Source: Alphaproteobacteria bacterium (GTDB lineage: Bacteria; Pseudomonadota; Alphaproteobacteria; ATCC43930; CGMCC-115725). Taken from it: a stretch of 5,614 bases of DNA. Of the stretch, positions 1-5,614 are shown one piece after another (positions within the stretch are counted from its first letter, which is position 1; every line of letters begins with the position of its first letter). The stretch covers positions 1 to 5,614 of the forward strand of contig JASHUX010000419.1 in NCBI GenBank assembly GCA_030039775.1, given 5' to 3'. The position numbers and the translations under genes were made by a program. A model generated the notes under the pieces. The model was not told the origin of the DNA. It saw nothing but the letters and a program-made list of their open reading frames with translations, and did not search any database.

Positions 1-969
1 CCACAACAGCCAGCGGTCGGGATGGAACAGCGCCGGCAGGATCGGGATGCCCGCGACCGCGTCCGACAGCGCGCCCATGGCGGGCTGGAAGTAGTATTGC
101 GCCATCACCATGATCGCGGACCCGAGAATGGCACCGTAAAGCGTGCCCATGCCGCCGATCACCACCATCAGCAAAATGTCGACCATGATGCCGAACGAGA
201 GGGTCGCGTCGGGCCCGACGTAGCGGAGCTGCAGCGCCAACAAGGCGCCGGCGACCGACGCCACCGCCGCCGAAATCGCACCCGCCAGGGTGCGGTAGCG
301 CAAGGTGCGCAAGCCCAGCGCCTCGGCGCGGAACTCGTTTTCGCGGATGGCCTGCAGCACGCGGCCCATCGGCGAATTGACGACGCGTAGCAGGAACAGA
401 AACAGCACCGCGGCAACGGCGAAAATCAGGTAATAGGTGACGAGGTGTCCGTTATAGCCGCCGAACTGGAACGACGGCGTCAGCGCGTAGGGCACCGAAA
501 AGGTCAGCCCGTCTTCGCCGCCGGTCCAGTCGCGCAGCGACGTGGCGAGGATCAGTGCGAAGCTCGCCACCGCCAGCGTGATCATGGCGAAAAAGATCGC
601 CCGCACCCGCAAGCTCAAGAGGCCGATCACGACGGCGACCGCGATTGCGAGCGCCATGCCGCCGCCGGCACCGATCAATACCGCGCCCCACCCCGGTCCG
701 AGCCGCGTCAGCGCGATCGCCACGCCGTACGCCCCCATGCCGAAGAACATGGTGTGCGCAAACGACACGATGCCGGTATAGCCGAGCAGCGTGTCGTAGC
801 TCGCCGCCAGCACGATGAAGATGCAGATGCGCTCCGCCACCGCGAGCGAACGCGTCCCGGGAAACGCGAACGGCGCCACCGCCAGCAGCACCACAACGAT
901 CGCCAGGATCGCCGACAGGATGCGGCCGCGCGGCGGATCGCCGGAGAGAAGATGCGCGCCGACGCTCAT
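1..969 (-). CDS. livM: Branched-chain amino acid-type ABC transporter permease 2 (LivM family), 3' end missing
   Basis: This is the second membrane subunit of a HAAT/Liv-type importer, which pairs with the LivH-like permease to form the inner-membrane channel. The frame is open from ATG 969-967 to the window edge (323 codons, no stop), so the C-terminus is missing. LivM proteins commonly run about 320-360 residues, so probably only a few tens are lost. Visible features are a short cytoplasmic N-terminus, a first hydrophobic helix around residues 17-36, the family motif YTGIVSFAHTMFFGMGAYG (64-82), several further hydrophobic helices, and the cytoplasmic coupling-loop stretch GRVLQAIRENEFRAEALGL (202-220) that contacts an ATPase. 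A glycine-rich helix VVIGGMGTLYGAILGS (269-284) follows, as is usual in this family. The start overlaps the livH-like stop in an ATGA, and no Shine-Dalgarno precedes it, so translation is probably coupled. Family assignment is firm; the transported substrate is unknown. Confidence 0.93.
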   Translation of the reverse strand, partial: MSVGAHLLSGDPPRGRILSAILAIVVVLLAVAPFAFPGTRSLAVAERICIFIVLAASYDTLLGYTGIVSFAHTMFFGMGAYGVAIALTRLGPGWGAVLIGAGGGMALAIAVAVVIGLLSLRVRAIFFAMITLAVASFALILATSLRDWTGGEDGLTFSVPYALTPSFQFGGYNGHLVTYYLIFAVAAVLFLFLLRVVNSPMGRVLQAIRENEFRAEALGLRTLRYRTLAGAISAAVASVAGALLALQLRYVGPDATLSFGIMVDILLMVVIGGMGTLYGAILGSAIMVMAQYYFQPAMGALSDAVAGIPILPALFHPDRWLLW

Positions 970-1937
970 CCGTGCGCGACCGGAAACAGACCGCGCGGCC
1001 GCCACAGCAGGATCAGCACCATCAACAGAATATTGGAACCGAGCGACACGGTCGGCGCGAGAAAGCCGACATAATTGGTGGTAAGGCCGACCAGCATCGC
1101 GCCCACCAGCGAGCCGCCGACCGATCCGAGACCGCCGATGATCAGGATAATGAACACCAAGATGGTCATGTCGCCGCCGAGCTGCGCGGTCACAAGCTCC
1201 TGGTAAAAGGCCCAGGTCACGCCGCCGATCCCCGCCAGCGCGGTGCCGACGACGAACACGCCGACGAACAATCGCCGGACGCGGTAGCCGAGCGCTTCCA
1301 CCATCTCGCGGTTCTCGACCCCGGCCCGCACCAAAAGGCCAACCCGAGTCCGGCTCAGCAAGAGATGCAGCGCCACGAACACGGCGAGGCCAAGCGCGAG
1401 GGCTATCAGACGATACTTCTCGATCGCGGCGCCGTGGACCACGATGCTGCCGCCGAACGCGGTGGGCTTAAGCAGCGGGATCGCGTCGGCGCCCCATAGC
1501 ACGATGAACAATTGCTGCGCGACGATCAGCCCGCCCATCGTCACCAGGATTTGCTGCAACGGCGCGCCGTACACGCCGCGCACGATGACGCGCTCGAAGC
1601 CCCAGCCGACCGCGCCGCTGACGATGGACGCGATGACGATGGCGACCGCGAACACGGCAAGATTCATGACCCATGAATCCGCCATGGCCCAACCGGCGAG
1701 CGGCGCTACGACGCTGACCGCGACGTAAGCGCCGAGGGTGATGAACGCGCCATGGGCGAAATTCAAAACGTCCATCAGCCCGAAGATCAGCGTCAGGCCA
1801 GCCGCCATCAGGAACAGCATCGCGCCCATGGCCAGACCGGCAACCGTCAGAACGAGCCAGTTGGTCACGCCCATCGCCGGCAGCGCGATCAGCACGAGCA
1901 CCGGCAACACCGCATAAGGCGCCCAGTCGCGCTTCAT
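966..1937 (-). CDS. livH: Branched-chain amino acid-type ABC transporter permease 1 (LivH family)
   Basis: This is the first membrane subunit of the importer, 323 residues and complete. Hydrophobic segments occur at about residues 8-24, 26-52, 60-80, 92-112, 128-148, 176-195, 222-245, 256-290 and 298-312. The LivH hallmark GLMDVLNFAHGAFITLGAYV lies at 53-72. The coupling-loop region RAGVENREMVEALGYRVRR is at 204-222, the glycine-rich IIGGLGSVGGSLVGA at 266-280, and the protein ends with the typical RPRGLFP (313-319). At 323 residues it is slightly longer than the roughly 290-300 common in the family. Its ATG (1937-1935) overlaps the stop of the upstream ATPase gene by four bases, and its own TGA (968-966) overlaps the next ATG the same way. 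No convincing Shine-Dalgarno precedes the start, consistent with coupled translation inside one operon. The family is clear; the substrate is not. Confidence 0.95.
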   Translation of the reverse strand: MKRDWAPYAVLPVLVLIALPAMGVTNWLVLTVAGLAMGAMLFLMAAGLTLIFGLMDVLNFAHGAFITLGAYVAVSVVAPLAGWAMADSWVMNLAVFAVAIVIASIVSGAVGWGFERVIVRGVYGAPLQQILVTMGGLIVAQQLFIVLWGADAIPLLKPTAFGGSIVVHGAAIEKYRLIALALGLAVFVALHLLLSRTRVGLLVRAGVENREMVEALGYRVRRLFVGVFVVGTALAGIGGVTWAFYQELVTAQLGGDMTILVFIILIIGGLGSVGGSLVGAMLVGLTTNYVGFLAPTVSLGSNILLMVLILLWRPRGLFPVAHG

Positions 1938-2659
1938 TGGTGTACCGCGAGGCTGAAGCCGAGGAGCCGATGCTGCAATGCGTCGTCCGCGGCCAGGTCG
2001 GCCATCGATCCGGTATGGACGATGCGGCCGTCATCCATCACCGCGACGTCGTCGCCGACCGACACGGCCATGTGGAAATTCTGCTCCACCAGCAAAATCG
2101 TGGTCTCGCTTTGCTTGAGGCGCCGAAACGCATCGATCAGCACTTGGATCACGGCCGGCGCCAAGCCCTTGGTCGGCTCGTCCACGACCAAGAGACGGCG
2201 CGGCTCAATGACGGCGCGGCCGATCGCGAGCATCTGCTTCTGGCCGCCCGATAGCACGCCGGCCGGCACGGCAAATCGCTCCTTGAGCGCCGGGAATAGG
2301 CTAAACAGCCGGTCGAGGCGCTCGTCGGTCAGACCCTCCCGCCCCGTCGCCAACAGAAGATTCTCGCGCACCGTGAGCTGCGAGAAGATACCCATCGTTT
2401 CCGGCACATAGGCAATGCCGAGCCGCGCGATATCGGGCGTGCCGAGCCCCGCGATGTCCCGGCCATCGAACATGATGCGGCCGGCACTCGCCCGCCACAG
2501 ACCCATGACCGTGCGCAACGTCGTGGTCTTGCCCGCACCATTCCGACCCAAGAGCATGGTCACGCGGCCGCGCTGTGCCGCGAAATCGACGCCGTGAAGG
2601 ATGTGATAGCGGCCGATACGCGTCTCGATGCCGTGCAGCGCCAACAGCTCGTCAGACAT
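1934..2659 (-). CDS. livF: Branched-chain amino acid-type ABC transporter ATP-binding protein 2 (LivF family)
   Basis: This is one of the two cytoplasmic ATPases that power the importer, 241 residues from the chosen ATG. It has Walker A GRNGAGKTT (38-46), the LivF-type Q-loop region YVPETMGIFSQLTVREN (84-100, with Glu in place of the usual Gln), the signature LSGGQKQMLAIGRA (136-149), Walker B LLVVDEP with catalytic Glu161, and LLVEQN (189-194), where LivF proteins carry Gln at the switch-histidine position. The order and spacing are those of an intact LivF. I start it at ATG 2659-2657, which gives MSDELLALHG and overlaps the livG-like gene by 8 bp. An in-frame TTG at 2665 would add two residues, but it is a weaker codon and has no better ribosome site. 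The gene ends in an ATGA overlap with the livH-like gene. The order G then F follows the usual Liv pairing. Confidence 0.95.
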   Translation of the reverse strand: MSDELLALHGIETRIGRYHILHGVDFAAQRGRVTMLLGRNGAGKTTTLRTVMGLWRASAGRIMFDGRDIAGLGTPDIARLGIAYVPETMGIFSQLTVRENLLLATGREGLTDERLDRLFSLFPALKERFAVPAGVLSGGQKQMLAIGRAVIEPRRLLVVDEPTKGLAPAVIQVLIDAFRRLKQSETTILLVEQNFHMAVSVGDDVAVMDDGRIVHTGSMADLAADDALQHRLLGFSLAVHQ

Positions 2660-3404
2660 GGGCAACGCCGAGATAGGCTTCCTGCACGATCGGCGACGCT
2701 ACCACCTCGGCGGGTACACCGTCGGCGACCAGCTTGCCGTTATGCAGCACGATCACCCGGTCGGCGAGACGGCGCACCACCTCCATCTTGTGCTCGACCA
2801 GAAGGACGGTCCGGTCGCGTTGCTCGCGGATCTCCTCGATCAGGTCGAGAATCACGGGCACTTCGTCGACGCTCATGCCCGCGGTCGGCTCGTCGAACAT
2901 GAAGACCTTGGGCTCCAACGCCAACAGGATCGCGACCTCGAGCTTGCGCTGATCGCCATGCGGCAGGGCTGCCGCCGGCGTTGTGGCGCGTGCGGTCAGT
3001 TTTGTTCGTTCGAGGCACACCATTGCGCGATCGCGCAAATCGCGATGACTGGTGGCCATCGTCAGAAAATCGAAGGACGGGCCGAGCCGCGCCTGGAAAG
3101 CGAGCCGGACATTTTCGAGCACGGGCAGGTTCGGGAACAGATTGGTCAATTGGAACGCGCGGCCGATGCCGAGCTGGGCCCGCAGCGGGACCGACAAGGA
3201 TGTGATGTCGCGCCCTTCGAGCAGGACCGCTCCGGTGCTGGCGCGCAACTGGCCCGAAATGAGGTTGAAATAGGTGGTCTTGCCGGCGCCGTTCGGCCCG
3301 ACGATCGCGGTCAGGGTACCGTGGTCGAAGGCGCAATTGACACTGTCGACTGCAACATGTCCCCCGAACCGGATCGTCAGGTCGCGGGTTTCGAGAACCG
3401 TCAC
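2652..3404 (-). CDS. livG: Branched-chain amino acid-type ABC transporter ATP-binding protein 1 (LivG family)
   Basis: This is the other cytoplasmic ATPase of the importer, 250 residues. Walker A GPNGAGKTT is at 36-44, the Q-loop RAFQLTNLFPNLPVLENV at 82-99 (Gln85), Walker B VFMFDEP with catalytic Glu172, and the switch histidine in LVEHKMEVV (His205). The signature reads LPHGDQRKLEVA (147-158) rather than LSGGQ; degenerate signatures are common in LivG. I place the start at GTG 3404-3402, giving [15 protein letters not shown], because homology begins there and it forms a GTGA overlap with the stop of the binding-protein gene. The frame stays open upstream to 3728, but that stretch is polar, Arg/Gly/Gln-rich, lies inside the binding-protein gene and does not resemble an ABC protein. 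The C-terminus IVQEAYLGVAHV is typical of LivG. No Shine-Dalgarno is evident, so coupling to the upstream gene is likely. Confidence 0.94.
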   Translation of the reverse strand: MTVLETRDLTIRFGGHVAVDSVNCAFDHGTLTAIVGPNGAGKTTYFNLISGQLRASTGAVLLEGRDITSLSVPLRAQLGIGRAFQLTNLFPNLPVLENVRLAFQARLGPSFDFLTMATSHRDLRDRAMVCLERTKLTARATTPAAALPHGDQRKLEVAILLALEPKVFMFDEPTAGMSVDEVPVILDLIEEIREQRDRTVLLVEHKMEVVRRLADRVIVLHNGKLVADGVPAEVVASPIVQEAYLGVAHV

Positions 3405-4597
3405 TGCTTGTTCTGGATCGGCACGTCCATGTCGCTGATCTTGATTACTTTGGTCAATTCGGGGATTGCCCATTTGACGTTCGGATCGACATTGATCTTG
3501 AACGCGAACATGTCCTGCAAAGCCTGATGGTCTTCCTTCCGGAAAATCATTTGGCCCTTCGGCGTGTCGAACTTCATCCCCTCCATCGTTTTGATCAGCG
3601 TCTCGGTGTCGGTGTTGCCGTGGGTGGCGTTCAGCGCCGTCACCACCGCCATCGCCGCCGCGAACCCGCCGCAGGTGAAGAAATCGGGCGGCGCCTTGAA
3701 GCGCTGTTCGTGCTCCTTGACCAACCAATCGTTCACCGAATTCTTGATGGAGTCGTAATAGTAATATTCCGCGCCTTCGAGGCCGGGAAAATCCTTGTAC
3801 GCGACCAAGGCCGGAAGGATGTTGCCGCCGGTCGCGATACCGATGCCGCGCCCGCCGGGATTAAGGGCCTTGAGCGGCGTCAGCGGGTTGGTCGCGCCCG
3901 CCCAGACGATCCAGATCAGCTTCCGCCCCTGTTCCTTGTCGAGCGCGTTGAAAATGCGTTGATAGGGCGCAGTGAAGTCGGTGGTCATCACCGGCGCGTA
4001 TTCCTCGTACACTACCTTGGCACCGGTCTTTGCCAGCGCCTTCTTGAACGCGGCGACGCCGTCATGGCCGAAGGCGTAATCCTGCGCCAGCGTGGCGATG
4101 ACCGTGCCGGGCGTGCCGATCGCGATGGCGTTAGAGATCGCGTCTTGCGACGAGTTGCGGCCGGTGCGGAAGATATACCGGTTCCATTTGTCGCCGGTGA
4201 TGGAATCCGCGACCGCCGGCTCGACGATCAGGATTTTCTTGTTTTCCTGCGCCACCGGCAGCATGGCAAGCGCGACTGCCGAGAACGTTCCACCGACCGC
4301 GAGGTCGGCATGATCGTCGTTATAAGCCTCGGCCAGGACCGAACGGCCAACGTCCGGTTTCGTCTGGCTGTCCTTGTAGATCACCTCAATCTTGCGGCCG
4401 GCAACGGTATCGGTGCCGTGGGTGCCGTATTCCAGGCCAAGCTTGAAGCCGGTAATCATTTGATCGGCATAGGGCTTGAGCGGTCCTGTCGAATCCTGAA
4501 TGACCGCGACCCTGATCGCCTTGTCGGCCTGCGCAAAAGCCGGCGCGGTGAGCGCCAGCACCACCGCCGCAGCGGCGAACGAGGGATAAAATTTCAT
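3401..4597 (-). CDS. Periplasmic amino acid-type substrate-binding protein of the ABC importer (LivK-like, Peripla_BP_6)
   Basis: This is the solute receptor that delivers substrate to the Liv-type permeases, 398 residues and the first gene of the operon. A Sec signal peptide is obvious: basic start MKFY, hydrophobic run [15 protein letters not shown], and likely cleavage after Ala22 (AFA|QADKA). The mature protein opens with [20 protein letters not shown] (28-47), the first strand of a type I periplasmic binding fold. [18 protein letters not shown] (101-118) matches the loop that in this family contacts the ligand carboxylate through Ser/Thr, and [17 protein letters not shown] (172-188) begins the second lobe. 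The stretch [20 protein letters not shown] (341-360) is characteristic of Leu/Ile/Val-binding-like proteins. An aromatic run EYYYYDS lies at 277-283. The ligand cannot be assigned: branched-chain or aromatic amino acids, amides, urea or aromatic acids are all handled by this fold. Upstream lies only a weak GATGGGG ribosome site (4612-4606, eight bases from ATG). Confidence 0.93.
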   Translation of the reverse strand: MKFYPSFAAAAVVLALTAPAFAQADKAIRVAVIQDSTGPLKPYADQMITGFKLGLEYGTHGTDTVAGRKIEVIYKDSQTKPDVGRSVLAEAYNDDHADLAVGGTFSAVALAMLPVAQENKKILIVEPAVADSITGDKWNRYIFRTGRNSSQDAISNAIAIGTPGTVIATLAQDYAFGHDGVAAFKKALAKTGAKVVYEEYAPVMTTDFTAPYQRIFNALDKEQGRKLIWIVWAGATNPLTPLKALNPGGRGIGIATGGNILPALVAYKDFPGLEGAEYYYYDSIKNSVNDWLVKEHEQRFKAPPDFFTCGGFAAAMAVVTALNATHGNTDTETLIKTMEGMKFDTPKGQMIFRKEDHQALQDMFAFKINVDPNVKWAIPELTKVIKISDMDVPIQNKQ

Positions 4598-4605
4598 GGC
4601 AAAAG

Positions 4606-4612
4606 CCCCATC
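4606..4612 (-). promoter_or_regulatory. Weak candidate ribosome binding site for the substrate-binding protein gene
   Basis: On the minus strand GATGGGG lies eight bases before ATG 4597, in an A/T-rich patch (AATAAAAAGATGGGG). It pairs only partly with the anti-Shine-Dalgarno. It is the best candidate near the start, and the start itself is secured by the signal peptide. Confidence 0.4.
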
Positions 4613-4624
4613 TTTTTATTTGTG

Positions 4625-4658
4625 TGCGCCAGTTTCGCGCGCCGCTGCGCTGGGCGCA
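4625..4658. repeat. Imperfect GC-rich inverted repeat in the divergent intergenic region
   Basis: The left arm TGCGCCAG (4625-4632) and right arm CTGGGCGCA (4650-4658) are reverse complements except for one extra base in the right arm; 17 bases separate them, with further GCGC pairs inside (4637-4640 and 4647-4650). It lies 28-61 bases upstream of the transporter operon start and just upstream of the candidate -35 box of the DAHP synthase gene. It could be an operator for a dimeric regulator or a hairpin in the transporter leader. In DNA this GC-rich such a pairing can also arise by chance. Confidence 0.4.
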
Positions 4659-4662
4659 AGAA

Positions 4663-4691
4663 TTGTTACGTAAAGCGAAATCCGGTATTAA
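4663..4691 (+). promoter_or_regulatory. Candidate sigma70-type promoter for the DAHP synthase gene
   Basis: TTGTTA (4663-4668) and TATTAA (4686-4691) each match four of six consensus bases of the -35 and -10 boxes and are separated by exactly 17 bases. Transcription would begin near 4697-4699, leaving a short leader that still contains the Shine-Dalgarno. This is the most A/T-rich part of the gap. It is a pattern match only. Confidence 0.35.
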
Positions 4692-4701
4692 GCTTGCCAC
4701 C

Positions 4702-4707
4702 AAGGAG
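4702..4707 (+). promoter_or_regulatory. Strong Shine-Dalgarno of the DAHP synthase gene
   Basis: AAGGAG lies six bases before ATG 4714, close to the ideal spacing. It fixes this ATG as the start over the later in-frame ATG at 4750. It contrasts with the transporter genes on the other strand, which have weak or no such sites. Confidence 0.8.
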
Positions 4708-4713
4708 ATTGTT

Positions 4714-5614
4714 ATGGTTGGGAAATGGCACCCTGAGAGCTGGCGGGGCATGCCCATCAAACAGGTGCCGGACTACCCCGACGCGCAAGCGCTGTCCGCG
4801 GTCGAGGAGAGCTTGCGCAATTTTCCGCCGTTGGTGTTTGCCGGCGAGGCGCGACGGCTGAAGGCCGCCCTCCGCGATGTCGCCGAAGGCAAGGCTTTTC
4901 TGCTTCAGGGCGGCGACTGCGCGGAAAGCTTCGCCGAGTTCCACCCCAACAACATCCGCGACACGTTCCGAGTGCTGTTGCAGATGGCGGTGATCCTGAC
5001 CTACGGCGCCGCTTGCCCGGTGGTAAAGGTCAGCCGAATGGCCGGCCAGTTCGCGAAGCCGCGATCGGCCGACACCGAGATGCAGAACGGCGTCACCCTG
5101 CCCTCCTACCGCGGCGACATCGTCAACGGCATGGATTTCGACGCCAAGTCGCGCGCGCCCGATCCGCAGCGCATGGTGCGCGCCTACAGCCAGGCGGCGG
5201 CAACGCTCAACCTGCTGCGCGCGTTCGCGCAAGGCGGCTATGCCGACCTGCATCGCGTCCATAGCTGGAACCAAGGCTTCGTTGCGTCGAGTCCCGCGGG
5301 CGCGCGCTACCAGGAAATGGCCGACCGACTGTCGGAGACGCTGGACTTCATGGCGGCGTGCGGCCTGACCTCGGAAACGACGCCGCAGATCCGCGAGACC
5401 GATCTCTACACCTCGCACGAGGCGCTGCTTCTGTCTTATGAGCAGGCGCTGACCCGCGTCGATTCGACTAGCGGCGATTGGTACGACTGTTCGGCGCACA
5501 TGCTGTGGATCGGCGACCGCACGCGCCAGCCCGACGGCGCGCATGTCGAGTTCCTGCGCGGCGTCAAAAATCCGATCGGCCTCAAATGCGGGCCGACGCT
5601 GGACGCTGCCGATC
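4714..5614 (+). CDS. 3-deoxy-7-phosphoheptulonate (DAHP) synthase, class II, 3' end missing
   Basis: This enzyme condenses phosphoenolpyruvate with erythrose 4-phosphate to give DAHP, the first step of the shikimate pathway to aromatic amino acids; it acts in the cytoplasm and needs a divalent metal. The first 300 residues are present and the frame is open at the window edge; class II enzymes are usually about 450-470 residues, so roughly a third is missing. Visible class II blocks are [12 protein letters not shown] (62-73, with Cys69 at the metal-binding cysteine position), [20 protein letters not shown] (102-121), SYRGDIVNG (131-139), [20 protein letters not shown] (151-170), [16 protein letters not shown] (233-248), [20 protein letters not shown] (258-277) and NPIGLKCGP (286-294). 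The start [12 protein letters not shown] is supported by the strong AAGGAG site and by the KWxxESW pattern near the beginning of related proteins. The gene diverges from the transporter operon across 116 bp. Gene naming (aroF, aroG, aroH) varies among species, so no symbol is given. Confidence 0.95.
   Translation, partial: MVGKWHPESWRGMPIKQVPDYPDAQALSAVEESLRNFPPLVFAGEARRLKAALRDVAEGKAFLLQGGDCAESFAEFHPNNIRDTFRVLLQMAVILTYGAACPVVKVSRMAGQFAKPRSADTEMQNGVTLPSYRGDIVNGMDFDAKSRAPDPQRMVRAYSQAAATLNLLRAFAQGGYADLHRVHSWNQGFVASSPAGARYQEMADRLSETLDFMAACGLTSETTPQIRETDLYTSHEALLLSYEQALTRVDSTSGDWYDCSAHMLWIGDRTRQPDGAHVEFLRGVKNPIGLKCGPTLDAAD

Noticed and set aside
445..1074. 209-codon open frame on the plus strand opposite the LivM-like gene
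   Set aside because: Extremely Arg/His/Asp/Gln-rich product, the usual reverse image of a hydrophobic membrane protein gene in GC-rich DNA.
2628..3527. 299-codon open frame on the plus strand opposite the LivG-like gene
   Set aside because: It mirrors the codon pattern of livG and has no domain or ribosome site of note; the minus strand has complete ABC motifs.
3405..3728. N-terminal extension of the LivG-like frame by about 108 codons
   Set aside because: It lies wholly inside the binding-protein gene in another frame, is polar and low-complexity, and ABC homology begins exactly at GTG 3404.
4663..4696. Leftward promoter for the transporter operon (TTAATA, 17 bases, TAACAA on the minus strand)
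   Set aside because: It is the reverse image of the rightward candidate, the -10 box is poor (three of six), and the true start of the leftward transcript cannot be inferred from sequence.
3527..4861. 444-codon open frame on the plus strand opposite the substrate-binding protein gene
   Set aside because: Its product is low-complexity Arg/Gly/Val-rich with no recognisable domain, it runs through the intergenic region into the DAHP synthase start in another frame, and the opposite strand encodes a clear binding protein. It is a high-GC antisense shadow.
4666..5544. 292-codon open frame on the minus strand opposite the DAHP synthase gene
   Set aside because: The composition is rich in Arg, Ala, Val and His with no known motif, while the plus strand carries all the class II DAHP synthase blocks and a strong ribosome site.

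Overview
The window looks like ordinary chromosomal DNA from a high-GC alphaproteobacterium, most likely of the Hyphomicrobiales (Bradyrhizobium/Rhodopseudomonas-like). This rests on GC-rich codon use, the general look of the proteins and a plant-like class II DAHP synthase; no marker gene here fixes the genus. There are six protein-coding genes, two of them cut by the window edges, and almost no non-coding DNA.

Positions 1-4597 on the minus strand hold one compact ABC-transporter operon of the branched-chain amino acid (HAAT/Liv) type. In transcription order it encodes a secreted substrate-binding protein (livK-like, 4597-3401), ATPase 1 (livG-like, 3404-2652), ATPase 2 (livF-like, 2659-1934), permease 1 (livH-like, 1937-966) and permease 2 (livM-like, 969 to beyond the left edge). 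Every gene overlaps the next: GTGA at K/G, 8 bp at G/F, ATGA at F/H and ATGA at H/M. This implies one transcript with translational coupling. The binding protein would capture an amino acid or related small carboxylate in the periplasm, the two permeases form the membrane channel, and the two ATPases drive import. The substrate cannot be read from the sequence.

Positions 4598-4713 (116 bp) are the only intergenic space and separate two divergent transcription units. They contain a plausible sigma70-type promoter and a strong Shine-Dalgarno for the rightward gene, and an imperfect GC-rich inverted repeat that could be an operator or an mRNA hairpin in the transporter leader.

Positions 4714-5614 on the plus strand hold the first 300 codons of a class II 3-deoxy-7-phosphoheptulonate (DAHP) synthase, the first enzyme of the shikimate pathway; the gene runs off the right edge. 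Its sequence resembles plant plastid enzymes more than the Mycobacterium tuberculosis enzyme, as far as I can recall those sequences.

I found no mobile element, CRISPR array, RNA gene or clearly new system. The numerous long open frames opposite the real genes are best read as high-GC shadows. The points most worth checking are the shared divergent regulatory region, the transporter's substrate, and the subtype of the DAHP synthase.
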